DNA of 64,000 bases from Candidatus Heimdallarchaeota archaeon (GTDB taxonomy: Archaea > Asgardarchaeota > Heimdallarchaeia > Heimdallarchaeales > Heimdallarchaeaceae). Both the position numbers and the translations under genes were made by a program. The DNA is taken from assembly GCA_016840095.1 (NCBI GenBank), contig JAEOSZ010000111.1, positions 1 through 64,000 of the forward strand, in the 5' to 3' direction. The notes under the pieces are model-generated. The model was not told the DNA's origin. It did no database searches and saw only the letters and a list, made by a program, of their open reading frames with translations. The first letter of the stretch is position 1; each line of letters opens with the position of its first letter. Below are positions 17,657 through 26,876 of the stretch, piece after piece.

Positions 17657-18856
17657 TTAGAAGTTTTTTATTACATTTTCAACTACTTTTAGAGGATTCT
17701 CTATTCCTTGAATAGAAATTTGTGCAAAAGATTTATTCCCTCCTCCTTTATTTTCAGTAATCTCAAGAAGCTTCTTCACAATATCATTTGCAGGAAGTTT
17801 CTCATCTGAAGATAAGAGATACAAGATTTCGTTTTTTCCTATAATTGAAAGAAACACTCCTTCAGCTATTTCTTTAGCAGCTGATTGGATTGCTTGACGA
17901 TCGATTTCAGGGATTTCAAGAAAAACACAGGAATAATCATTTATTGTCTTCTGCCAATTATGGATTTTACTAAAAATCATTTTCAATAATTTTACATTTC
18001 CTGTTTGTAAAATATCATAATTAACTAATTTATTGCTAATCATTTCTATTAGTTTATCATCTTTCTTCTGGGTTATCTCTTCAAGCTTCATCATGGCTCT
18101 TCTTTGTTTGTTTGCGAAAGCAAAACCATGTTTGTCAACTAAAAGTTTGATGAAATTTCCTTTTAGATTCTCTAAGACAATACCTTTGGATTCAGATAGA
18201 TTCTCCACATGGATGCCACCACACCCAACAAGATCAAATCCATCTTCTTCACCAAGCTGAATTAGTCTAACTATTTTTTCTTCAGAGATTTTCCCCCTAA
18301 TTTTGGATTTGTAATCCTTTTTGTATTCTTCTTGACTAACAATTATGGATATCACTTCAGTTCCAGATTGAATAATTTCGTTTGCATGTTTTATTGCTTC
18401 GAATACTTGATCAGGAGTTAGTTTTAAAGAAACCTCCATCTCAATCCAATTTTCTTCAAAATTTGCTTTCAAGGTTTCACAATTGAAGAGCTTCCCCAAT
18501 ACATGAGTGAAGAGGTGCTGCGCAGTATGAGCTTTCATGAATGAATATCTTTTTTCCCAATCTAGTCTCAGAATCACTTCTTTGCCTATTTCAAACATGC
18601 CAGTTTCAGCTGATTGAACCTTGCACCAAATCCCTTCTTCATCCTTGTAAGTTGTCACAATTGAATATTCTTCATCATTATATACAAGAACTCCAGTGTC
18701 AGGTAGTTGACCGCCACCTCCAGGATAAAAAAGTATTTGGTTGAATTGTAAATCGTTTTCCTTAAGTTTTGAGATAGCACATGTTACTTCTTTCTGATAA
18801 GGATGTTTCCAATATAATGGTACTGAAGATTCACTAATCATATCTGGAAAAAGCAT
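17657..18856 (-). CDS. alaX: AlaX-type alanyl-tRNA editing protein with DHHA1 domain
   Basis: A trans-editing factor that hydrolyses mischarged Ser- or Gly-tRNA(Ala). Residues 1-90 form the AlaX/AlaRS-like beta-barrel (FYPGGGGQLPDTG). The SAD editing domain has its zinc ligands in HTAQH (near 113-117) and CGGIH (near 208-212). The C-terminal part (about 300-399) is DHHA1-like, ending with KGGGNKSFAQISI, the Gly-rich tRNA-elbow-binding motif. At 399 residues it is the long AlaX-L form. It overlaps no gene and converges with the MBL-fold gene eight bases away. Confidence 0.92.
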   Translation of the reverse strand: MLFPDMISESSVPLYWKHPYQKEVTCAISKLKENDLQFNQILFYPGGGGQLPDTGVLVYNDEEYSIVTTYKDEEGIWCKVQSAETGMFEIGKEVILRLDWEKRYSFMKAHTAQHLFTHVLGKLFNCETLKANFEENWIEMEVSLKLTPDQVFEAIKHANEIIQSGTEVISIIVSQEEYKKDYKSKIRGKISEEKIVRLIQLGEEDGFDLVGCGGIHVENLSESKGIVLENLKGNFIKLLVDKHGFAFANKQRRAMMKLEEITQKKDDKLIEMISNKLVNYDILQTGNVKLLKMIFSKIHNWQKTINDYSCVFLEIPEIDRQAIQSAAKEIAEGVFLSIIGKNEILYLLSSDEKLPANDIVKKLLEITENKGGGNKSFAQISIQGIENPLKVVENVIKNF

Positions 18857-18892
18857 GAAATAATAAAAAAAGTTGTGATTGGAAGCTTTATT

Positions 18893-19522
18893 TCAAAAAA
18901 GAGAAGCTCCTTGTTTCTTACCTAGTTTTGCACCACAGCTTACGCAAAAAGAATCTTCTCCTTTATTTGAAGTTCCACAGTTACTGCAAAATATTGAGTT
19001 AGATGTTTGAGTTGTTTGCAATTGTTGTGTTTGGACTGGTTGGTATTGCTGTTGTACTTGATAAGTTCCTCTTGTTTCCAGCTCTTTTTCTTTATCTCTC
19101 CAGACAAGATTACCTATTGCAGATCCTATGGCTGCAGTTATTATGAATGATATTGCTGCAACTACAAAAGCTATGATTAGAAAAATTCCTCCAACCCACC
19201 CTAATGTACCAATAACAAATCCAAATATTGCTTCACTTGCAGTTTCTATATCTCCTAGAAATGCTAAAGATTCTGATGCAATTAACACACCCATAATTAT
19301 TCCTAGTGCTCCTAAAGCAATACTGAAGATAGTACTAATCCTAACACCATCGTTCTTATATCCTACAAATCCAACTATAAACCCTCCTACAAGAAATCCT
19401 GAAATTTTTAGTGGACTATCAATTGATGCATTTAGAGGGCCTAGAACAAACATTAAAACAGCTGCAATACCAATTCCAAGTATAAAACCTAAGATGTTTA
19501 CCAGTGCTCTATTACGTGCCAT
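18893..19522 (-). CDS. Polytopic membrane protein with C-terminal zinc ribbon
   Basis: About four or five Gly/Ala/Ile-rich transmembrane segments occupy residues 8-145. A Gln-rich linker (155-175) leads to a C-terminal zinc ribbon, CSNCGTSNKGEDSFCVSCG. Gene family not recognised; this layout is frequent in archaeal membrane proteins of unknown role. The zinc ribbon should face the cytosol. It sits 36 bases upstream of alaX on the same strand but has no evident functional link. Confidence 0.7.
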   Translation of the reverse strand: MARNRALVNILGFILGIGIAAVLMFVLGPLNASIDSPLKISGFLVGGFIVGFVGYKNDGVRISTIFSIALGALGIIMGVLIASESLAFLGDIETASEAIFGFVIGTLGWVGGIFLIIAFVVAAISFIITAAIGSAIGNLVWRDKEKELETRGTYQVQQQYQPVQTQQLQTTQTSNSIFCSNCGTSNKGEDSFCVSCGAKLGKKQGASLF

Positions 19523-19633
19523 GTTCGGTTATGGTACAATTTACTATTTAATCATTTAGAAATATGAAAACGATAATTTGCGGTATTAGTGCAAAAATTT
19601 TTAACAAAAAGAATTAACTTGTGTTTGATAGCT

Positions 19634-21055
19634 ATGACTGCAAGGTTAGAGAATTTCTTCAATGCAGAGTCATTTTGTGTTGTTGGTGCTTCAACTACAC
19701 CTAATAAACCAGGAAATGTAGTTGCTTATAATTTCGTTCATTTCTTCCCAGGAAGAACTTATCTTGTTAATCCAAAAGGAGGAGAGTTGTTTGAAAATAA
19801 ATTGTATAACTCAGTATTAGATATAGAAGACACCATCGATGCAGCATGTATTATTGTCCCTGCCAGATTTGCTCCTTCAGCATTATCAGATTGTGGTAAG
19901 AAAGGAATAAAGAACATAATCGTAACAACAGGAGGTTTTAGCGAAATTGGTGAAGAAGGGAAAAAACTTCAACAACAGATGTTTGATATCATGAAGGAAT
20001 ATGAGATCAATGTTATTGGACCCAATTGTTTAGGACTTTATTCACCAGCTCTTGGTTATGATACAATGTTTTTACCATCCAGTAAATTGAAAAGACCTAC
20101 TAACGGACCTGTATCAATTTTTACCCAAAGCGGAGCATTTGGAGCTGCCTTCATTGATCAATTATCACGCTTAGGATCAGGAAAATGGGTTTCTAAATTT
20201 ATATCATATGGAAATGCTAGTGATATTAATGAGACTGATTCCTTGGAATACGTTGGGAATGATGTAGATACAAAAATGATTCTAATCTATCTTGAGGATT
20301 TCAAAAACGGTAGAGAATTTATGAAAAAAGCAAGAGAGATATCTCTGAGAAAACCAATTATGGGAATCAAAGCAAATCGCACAGAAACTGGAGCAAAAGC
20401 AGGAGCTTCACACACAGCAGCTCTCTCATCTAATGATGCAATTGTTGATGATCTACTTAATGACGCAGGAATAATCCGAGTGATAACTTGGGATCAATTA
20501 GAAGATTGTGTCCTTGCATTTGGAACTCAACCTTTACCTTTAGGAGATAGAGTAGCTATTGTGACAGATGGAGGTGGAGCAGGAGTAATGGCTTCAGACA
20601 TGGTTTCTGACTGTAATCTTAAATTAGCTAAATTCTCTGAAGATGTTCAAAGTAAACTTGATGAAACTTTTCCATCTTTTTATGCTACTGGGAATCCAAT
20701 TGATATCACTGGTAGTGCTACAGCTGAGGATTACCGAATAGCATTAGAAGCAGTTTATAATGATCCAAATGTTGATTCTGTTGTTAATATTTGCATACCT
20801 GTTATTCCTGATTTAGACATAGAAGAATACATCAATATTACAAAGAAATTAGCTAAGAGAAAAGAAAAACCCTTTGTGACTGCATTAGTAGGTGGTGAGG
20901 AAGCTGATTACGCAACTTCCGAACTATTGAAAGATGATATACCAGCTTTTGAAAGCCCTGGTAGAGCTGTTAAAGCTATGGGGATGCTAACTGATTATAC
21001 CAAATATCTTCGAAAACATGGTGTGGATCCAAGAACTATTCAAGTGGAGGACTAA
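19634..21055 (+). CDS. acdA: ADP-forming acetyl/acyl-CoA synthetase alpha subunit
   Basis: The alpha subunit of the archaeal enzyme that converts acyl-CoA, ADP and phosphate to acid, CoA and ATP; it is the energy-conserving end of sugar and amino-acid fermentation. Residues 1-120 are the CoA-binding Rossmann domain (FCVVGASTTPNKPGN). The phosphorylated His lies in GASHTAALS at about residue 260, matching the His of known AcdA. The C-terminal half has ligase-CoA domains (TDGGGAGVMASDM, GNPIDITGSA). ATG 19634 gives the family's usual N-terminus; an earlier in-frame GTG at 19589 adds an atypical extension. The beta subunit begins four bases after the stop. Confidence 0.94.
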   Translation: MTARLENFFNAESFCVVGASTTPNKPGNVVAYNFVHFFPGRTYLVNPKGGELFENKLYNSVLDIEDTIDAACIIVPARFAPSALSDCGKKGIKNIIVTTGGFSEIGEEGKKLQQQMFDIMKEYEINVIGPNCLGLYSPALGYDTMFLPSSKLKRPTNGPVSIFTQSGAFGAAFIDQLSRLGSGKWVSKFISYGNASDINETDSLEYVGNDVDTKMILIYLEDFKNGREFMKKAREISLRKPIMGIKANRTETGAKAGASHTAALSSNDAIVDDLLNDAGIIRVITWDQLEDCVLAFGTQPLPLGDRVAIVTDGGGAGVMASDMVSDCNLKLAKFSEDVQSKLDETFPSFYATGNPIDITGSATAEDYRIALEAVYNDPNVDSVVNICIPVIPDLDIEEYINITKKLAKRKEKPFVTALVGGEEADYATSELLKDDIPAFESPGRAVKAMGMLTDYTKYLRKHGVDPRTIQVED

Positions 21056-21059
21056 AAAA

Positions 21060-21746
21060 ATGAATGAGATAAAAGAAATTCTTTCAACAATCCAATCTGA
21101 ACAACGAAAAGCTGTTCTAGAATATGAAGCAAAATTAATTTTGAAGAAAATGGGGATTAATGTACCTCCAAGTATACTTGCTAAAACAAAAGAAGAAGCA
21201 ATTGAAGCTGCTAGAGATTTTGGATTTCCTGTAGTAATGAAATTAATGTCAAAAGAGGTTATTCATAAGACAGACTTTGGGGCAGTAGTAATAAATTTGC
21301 ATTCTGAGGATGAAATAAAAGCAACATATGATGATTTTATACGTAGATTTGTAGATATGGATGTTGCGGGTGTTCTTGTTGAAAAAATGGTTAGTAAAGG
21401 ATTAGAACTGATAATTGGGACTAATACTGACTCAACTTTTGGTCCTGTAATTCTTTTTGGTGTAGGGGGAGTTATGGTTGAAGCGCTTAAAGATGTGGTT
21501 TTTAGATTATGTCCAACTTCTCAACCTCAAGCATTACAGGCAATAGAGGAAATTAAGGCAAAAGTTCTGTTAGATGGTTTCAGAGGAATGCCAAAAGTAG
21601 ACAAAGAACAACTTTCTAATCTAATTGTAAAACTATCAGAATTAGCTTGGGAATACAGAGATTTTATTGCTGAAATGGATATTAATCCAATAATAGCAAA
21701 TGAAGATGGGATTTTTCCCGTAGACGCAAGAATTATACTGAGATAA
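21060..21746 (+). CDS. acdB: ADP-forming acetyl/acyl-CoA synthetase beta subunit
   Basis: A 228-residue ATP-grasp subunit and partner of the adjacent acdA. The motifs are EVIHKTDFGAV with the conserved His, LELIIGTNTDSTFGPVILFGVGG, and EMDINPIIANED with DARIILR. It binds nucleotide and completes the phosphate relay from the alpha-subunit His. The ribosome site GGAGG at 21046-21050 lies within the last codons of acdA, ten bases before ATG 21060, so the pair is translationally linked. The paralogue at 6494 shares the same motifs. Confidence 0.95.
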   Translation: MNEIKEILSTIQSEQRKAVLEYEAKLILKKMGINVPPSILAKTKEEAIEAARDFGFPVVMKLMSKEVIHKTDFGAVVINLHSEDEIKATYDDFIRRFVDMDVAGVLVEKMVSKGLELIIGTNTDSTFGPVILFGVGGVMVEALKDVVFRLCPTSQPQALQAIEEIKAKVLLDGFRGMPKVDKEQLSNLIVKLSELAWEYRDFIAEMDINPIIANEDGIFPVDARIILR

Positions 21747-21776
21747 TTCTTCTTCTTTTTCTAAAAGGAGCTTGAA

Positions 21777-24074
21777 CTAAATTTCTTCAAAATACTCTTC
21801 GAGTTCCAATTCCTCTTCTTGATCTTCAGAAGAGAATCTTAAATCTAAAGAGGATATGGTTTCTTTCAAAGTTTCAAGAACTTTGGAATCATCTTCGTAA
21901 TGTTGTGTATCAATTATTCTCTTGTAAATCTCTTCTGGGAGCTCTTCAAAATATCTAATTCCATATGCGATAGCATCTCTAACTCGTGGATCAGAATCAT
22001 TTTCAAGAATTTTGATTATTTTTTCCATAGTAACCATATCGTTTAGGTAGAGTATACACATAGCACCTGTTGCTCTTTCAATTGGAAAACTGCTTGTAAG
22101 CATTGAAATAAGATTTTGATTTTCTGCATGTTGTTCACCCTTTTTAGCTAAAATTAGAGCAAGCCAAATTTTCAGATAAGGAGGTGCTTTGTAGAAATTC
22201 TTTTCTAGAGATGAAATGTCTAAATCTCTTCTGAGTAACAGCTCCTTAAGAGCAGTATCTTTGTTATCTCCTGCTAAAGAGAGTAATAATGTTCCGAGTT
22301 TATCCTTTCTAAAAATTGCTATTAAAAGATATGGAACATAGAATAGTGCAATTAGAGGATAGATAGCAACCTCATTATAGACTAAGCCATTAATAGCATA
22401 GAAGAAGTATATGATTCCTCCAATCAACCCTGCTACTTTCAAAGGGTATTGGTAATTGAAATTGCTTCTTGCAATAGGATTCTTTACCCAGAAATAACTT
22501 AATGAGAACGCAATGAAACCAATGGAAATAGGAATAGCTGTATACAGAAATACAGTAGTTCCTATAGGTGTCGTTGCTGTAACAGCAGTAGTCAAATACA
22601 TGACGCCAAAGTAGATAGCTAGAGGAATTGTAGTACCTAGAATTAGTGTAGTTAATCTTCTTCTAGTGGGTTTTTCTTCTAAGAATTTTGTTTGATTTTT
22701 CAATGAAGGAATAACCGATTCACTCATCTGGAGGGTTGCTTGAGTCATTGTCGTCATTAGTGCGGTAAAACTCTGTTTTCCATATTTCTTCGTAATTAAT
22801 GAGTTTACTAAACCAACCATAACTATGAAAATGATTAGTGAAAACAAAATACCAAGATAATTAAAGATAAACTGTAATATTACCTCAATTACAAGAATAA
22901 CTACGAAAAATATTAGCATTACAACACCTTGATTTCTGATTGTGATATAAGCTTTTTTGAAGAAAGCAGCAGTGTCTTTATAGAATACAAGAGGATATAC
23001 AAACATACCTGCTAATCCCGCATACTGTAATCCTTGTAACGTTTCTACTAATATCGAAGCTGCATATGGATTCTTTGGTTCAAGCAATAAATCAATTAAG
23101 TATACTACTATATTTCTATTATCAAAACCAAATGCAAAACCAAGAAACAGGATTATTACAGTTAGTTCAATTCTCCTACTAAGATGATAAACCAAAATCG
23201 TTACAAGTGCAATAAGAGAATAATAAAGTACATCATTTAGTAAAGGTAAAAGAAGAGTATAAGATTTAGTTTCAACTGCTGTAATCATATACTCAGGCAT
23301 TGAATATTGCGATAAAAGATAGAACATCAATAGAGTTGATGCTGTTACAATCGCTACTCCATCAAGAGTTTTTGCTTTCTTACTTATTGAATACATTATT
23401 CCAGCATAAAGAAGAGCAAACATTGCTCCTACAGCAATCATTGAAAATATAAAAATAGCATACTGACCATTTGAATCAAAGATAACATCAGGGGTACTTC
23501 CATTTCCTGGGTCTCCATTTCCGTTTGTGCCATTGTTTTCAATCCCAGCTATAGCATTAACAGCTGGTTCAAGGAAGGTGTTATACAGATATGAAATGCC
23601 AAATACAAAAGATAATCCAAAGAATGCAACTTTAGCAATATTGAGTTTATTCTCAGCAATTTTTTTAGGTGTATTTATTTTGACTCCAAGTTTAATAATA
23701 TAATAAACAGATAAACCTGCAACAGCTATTAAAATACCTATTTGGAGAGCTATATATGATTTTATACTAATAGTCTCACCAGGACTAAATAGGTCTTTAA
23801 AGAAATTTGCACCAACTATATAGCCAACTAATGCACCTAATAAAATACCAAGAAGCTGTCCACCAAACTGAATCGTCCAGTCCATGAAAACTAGATCTCT
23901 TCCTAAAACTACACTGAAAGATTCGAATTGATCTTTTGGTACAACTCCCTTAGCTTTGAATATTAGCCAGAATCTAGCTAAAGATTCTTTTATCCTTTCT
24001 TTCAATTTCAACTTTGTTTCAGGTTGTTCTAAAAGTGGATCTTCAGGCAATTCTTGGGATTCTGGCAGAGTCAT
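21777..24074 (-). CDS. Large polytopic membrane protein with HEAT-like C-terminus (MoxR operon)
   Basis: A 765-residue protein. It has a charged N-terminus (1-60), then about 12-14 hydrophobic segments between 70 and 615. The cytosolic C-terminus (about 620-765) contains HEAT-like helical pairs, such as DSDPRVRDAIAYGIRYF, and ends in a strongly acidic stretch. Family not recognised. It is the last gene of the seven-gene MoxR/DUF58 operon, three bases after the preceding stop. Its position suggests a membrane platform or channel for that complex, which is inference from context. Confidence 0.75.
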   Translation of the reverse strand: MTLPESQELPEDPLLEQPETKLKLKERIKESLARFWLIFKAKGVVPKDQFESFSVVLGRDLVFMDWTIQFGGQLLGILLGALVGYIVGANFFKDLFSPGETISIKSYIALQIGILIAVAGLSVYYIIKLGVKINTPKKIAENKLNIAKVAFFGLSFVFGISYLYNTFLEPAVNAIAGIENNGTNGNGDPGNGSTPDVIFDSNGQYAIFIFSMIAVGAMFALLYAGIMYSISKKAKTLDGVAIVTASTLLMFYLLSQYSMPEYMITAVETKSYTLLLPLLNDVLYYSLIALVTILVYHLSRRIELTVIILFLGFAFGFDNRNIVVYLIDLLLEPKNPYAASILVETLQGLQYAGLAGMFVYPLVFYKDTAAFFKKAYITIRNQGVVMLIFFVVILVIEVILQFIFNYLGILFSLIIFIVMVGLVNSLITKKYGKQSFTALMTTMTQATLQMSESVIPSLKNQTKFLEEKPTRRRLTTLILGTTIPLAIYFGVMYLTTAVTATTPIGTTVFLYTAIPISIGFIAFSLSYFWVKNPIARSNFNYQYPLKVAGLIGGIIYFFYAINGLVYNEVAIYPLIALFYVPYLLIAIFRKDKLGTLLLSLAGDNKDTALKELLLRRDLDISSLEKNFYKAPPYLKIWLALILAKKGEQHAENQNLISMLTSSFPIERATGAMCILYLNDMVTMEKIIKILENDSDPRVRDAIAYGIRYFEELPEEIYKRIIDTQHYEDDSKVLETLKETISSLDLRFSSEDQEEELELEEYFEEI

Positions 24075-24077
24075 TTA

Positions 24078-25934
24078 TTATACCTCAATATCACTTAAAA
24101 TAACATCAAATTGTGTTTTCCTTCTTTTTCTTAATTTCCTAAGTCTTTTAGTAATTCTATATACTACAAACAATACAACAGCTGCAGCAACTGCACTCCC
24201 ACCATATATAATGTTAAAATTTCTGGATACCTCAACAAAAAATTGATAGGAATTATCAAATTCGTAGAGTTCAAAAATCTGGCTTTGAGAATCTACAAAA
24301 ATTGAGATATTCCAAATTTTCAACCCAAATCCTTGGAATTCTTCAAAAGTTATTGGAATAACTTCCATAATATCAAGTCCATTCTCTAGGTTTTCACTAA
24401 TTCTTACAGTATCATTTACAACAACTGACACCCAAAATGGTGCTGCAGGTACACTTCCATTGTTTTGAACCATGATATCAAGCTGTAATCTTCTAAACTC
24501 TGTAGCATTTCTTGGACTTTGGATTACTTCTTTAACATTGATATTTGGAAATCTATACCATGAAGGAAAGAATGTTGATGTGTTATCAAAATATGAATAC
24601 AAGTTAAGAGGGAATAAATTGTTTGCAGAACTGTTCCAATTAGCTGTTTCTGGAGGAGAAGTTAGAAGAAAACCATGAAATGAACCATTTCCTATAATTC
24701 CTAGGGAATTGTTCCAAATATATGTCACTGAATCACCAAGGTTCGTATCAATATATCCACCTAGATCAAAGAAAATCGTTCCATTATCTACAGATACCAT
24801 TGGAAGCATCCAAGATTCTTCTCTGTGAGTGATAATGCCTAGTTCTTGATTTCCGTAATTCAAAGCAGTAAAGTAAAATTCAGCATACGTCATTTTCTCT
24901 GATGCCATATACTGCAATGTTGCTAAATGGTTAGTTCCATTAAATGTATAGTTATACATTATAGTTAATGAATAATTAATGAAATTACTAGTAAGATTGA
25001 AGTAAAATTCTCCTGGAGCAAGAACACTATTACTAAGTTTAGTCACACCATTTTCAGTCAATGTTTCATATGGATTATTCAGGTAATTTGTTACAAGATT
25101 AATTAGCTCTCCATCACCTATTGTGGATAAGGTTAATTCAGTATCTCCTTGCAAAAGTGGTATGCCACTAATATCTTCTGCAGGATATACATAATATTGT
25201 TTTCCCCAGAGAAATCGAGGGATTGCTGTATAAGCGAATGATCCTTGTGAGGTTGAAAGAGAGTAAAAAACAACACCAATTGGTGCATTTGCTTGTATTA
25301 TAGTCCCTTTTTGTACATCCAATTCTAATAAACTACCAACAAATGGTAGGTCATAAAAATCAGCAGTTTCTCCAGGATGAGTAACTGTGACATCAGTTAA
25401 ATTAACTCCTGCTATTATCATTGCTTTCATGTTATCATATTGACTCTGATACTGTTTTCCCCACATAGACATTACCAAGGCTGAATAGGAGAATGAATCA
25501 TCATAAGATGAATTGCTGAACGGATGATATACACTAATCTGAAGAGGAGAAAATGCTTGGATTAAAGAACCATTTGTAAGATTTGGCTCAAGTAAAGGGT
25601 CAATAATTAGAGTTTCATTTGCATATAGAATGGTTTCATTACCATATACAGAAGATTCAAAACCAAAGATTATTGGCACTCCATCATAGAATGTATTAAT
25701 TGTTATCAATGTTGGAGCAAATGGTCCTGATTTCAGAACAAGTGGTATTCTGTAATTAAGATAAAGTCCTCCAGCAGAACTTCCTCCACTAGTATCGTCA
25801 CTTCCTCCTTCGGGGGGAATGTCTCCAGAACTGGGGCTCGCAAATGTAATATCAACTGAGATACTAGCCATAAGATTTGTTGATGTAATAATGAATAGTA
25901 GAATTATCAATGATTTTATTCGGAAGGATTTCAT
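24078..25934 (-). CDS. Secreted/anchored beta-sandwich protein of the MoxR operon
   Basis: A signal peptide (1-30) and Gly/Ser-rich linker lead to a large extracellular region rich in NxS/T sequons. CARDB-like beta-sandwich sequence lies near 470-570 (LQLDIMVQNNGSVPAAP). A C-terminal membrane helix (about 578-598) and basic stop-transfer RITKRLRKLRKRRK end the protein. Its start overlaps the stop of the DUF58 gene by four bases (25931-25934), implying translational coupling. Two similar central blocks (MWGKQYQSQY and LWGKQYYVYP) point to internal duplication. It is probably the surface component of the operon's complex. Confidence 0.75.
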   Translation of the reverse strand: MKSFRIKSLIILLFIITSTNLMASISVDITFASPSSGDIPPEGGSDDTSGGSSAGGLYLNYRIPLVLKSGPFAPTLITINTFYDGVPIIFGFESSVYGNETILYANETLIIDPLLEPNLTNGSLIQAFSPLQISVYHPFSNSSYDDSFSYSALVMSMWGKQYQSQYDNMKAMIIAGVNLTDVTVTHPGETADFYDLPFVGSLLELDVQKGTIIQANAPIGVVFYSLSTSQGSFAYTAIPRFLWGKQYYVYPAEDISGIPLLQGDTELTLSTIGDGELINLVTNYLNNPYETLTENGVTKLSNSVLAPGEFYFNLTSNFINYSLTIMYNYTFNGTNHLATLQYMASEKMTYAEFYFTALNYGNQELGIITHREESWMLPMVSVDNGTIFFDLGGYIDTNLGDSVTYIWNNSLGIIGNGSFHGFLLTSPPETANWNSSANNLFPLNLYSYFDNTSTFFPSWYRFPNINVKEVIQSPRNATEFRRLQLDIMVQNNGSVPAAPFWVSVVVNDTVRISENLENGLDIMEVIPITFEEFQGFGLKIWNISIFVDSQSQIFELYEFDNSYQFFVEVSRNFNIIYGGSAVAAAVVLFVVYRITKRLRKLRKRRKTQFDVILSDIEV

Positions 25935-26872
25935 CTTACCAATCCCCTCCTTTTTGATCCAAAATATGTGAGTAATAGTTTTTCAGTAAGAACAGTTGTT
26001 GGAGCATCTATTACTTCAATATTCAGACCTCTGATTTTTCTTTTAAATTCATTAATTTTTTTGATTTCAAGACCAAGTTCAAACATAAATTTCCCTCTCT
26101 CAAGTAGGTTACTAAAATTAATAATTTTGATTTCTCCAGTTTCAGGATCTTGATATTTTACCTGTCTTGGGTTTTTTGGAAAGAGAAATTCTTCAGGATC
26201 GTGAATGTGAAAAAGTTTTACATCATGGTGCTTAACATTAGCAACTTTGAAACCATCAAGTGCTTCTTCTAGATTTCCATGCAGATCCGTAAGAATTATT
26301 ATAATTGATCGTCTCTTCTGTGCAAGAGCAATATCTTTTATTGTCTCACCAATGTCTGTGTTGCCAAAAGGAGCAATTTTTAGCATTTCATTAAATATAT
26401 GATACAGATGAGTTTTTCCACCTCTAGCAGGGATATATTTATGAATTTTATCTGAAAAAGATACCCATCCAAAATTATCCCTATTGTTCATAACTGTATA
26501 AGCGAGAGTAGCTATTGCTTCTACTGCCATTTTTATTCTAGGATTTGGTTCCCCTAATAACATAGAATAACTAGTATCCAGCATCAGAATGACATTGGTA
26601 TTCCTCTCTTGTTCATAATCTCTAACAATTAACTTGAAAGGAACTCGTGAGGAAGCATTCCAATCTATAAACCTGAGATCATCACCCTCGGTATACTCCC
26701 GTAAATCAGCATATTCAGTACCAGGTCCTCGAAAAATAGATCTTCTATGTCCTTGAAGAAAACTAGTAGATCTCTCTCTTGCTAGAATTTCCAATCTTCT
26801 AAGCTTTTTAAGAGGGATTTTTACACTATCTTCCTTCTCCTTCACTGTTCTTGGTTCCCCTGCTACAGTCAT
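25931..26872 (-). CDS. DUF58 / von Willebrand factor A domain protein
   Basis: A 313-residue cytosolic protein with the DUF58 signature: RGPGTEYADLREYTEGDD, then RFIDWNASSR. A vWA fold follows with a complete MIDAS: DTSYS (DxSxS), a Thr/Asp in ILTDLHG, and intervening G/T residues. Partners of MoxR AAA+ ATPases commonly carry this domain and bind metal-dependent ligands during complex assembly. It overlaps the next gene by four bases and is separated from the previous one by four. Unlike many bacterial DUF58 proteins it has no N-terminal membrane helices; the neighbouring membrane genes may supply them. Confidence 0.93.
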   Translation of the reverse strand: MTVAGEPRTVKEKEDSVKIPLKKLRRLEILARERSTSFLQGHRRSIFRGPGTEYADLREYTEGDDLRFIDWNASSRVPFKLIVRDYEQERNTNVILMLDTSYSMLLGEPNPRIKMAVEAIATLAYTVMNNRDNFGWVSFSDKIHKYIPARGGKTHLYHIFNEMLKIAPFGNTDIGETIKDIALAQKRRSIIIILTDLHGNLEEALDGFKVANVKHHDVKLFHIHDPEEFLFPKNPRQVKYQDPETGEIKIINFSNLLERGKFMFELGLEIKKINEFKRKIRGLNIEVIDAPTTVLTEKLLLTYFGSKRRGLVR

Positions 26873-26876
26873 TGTT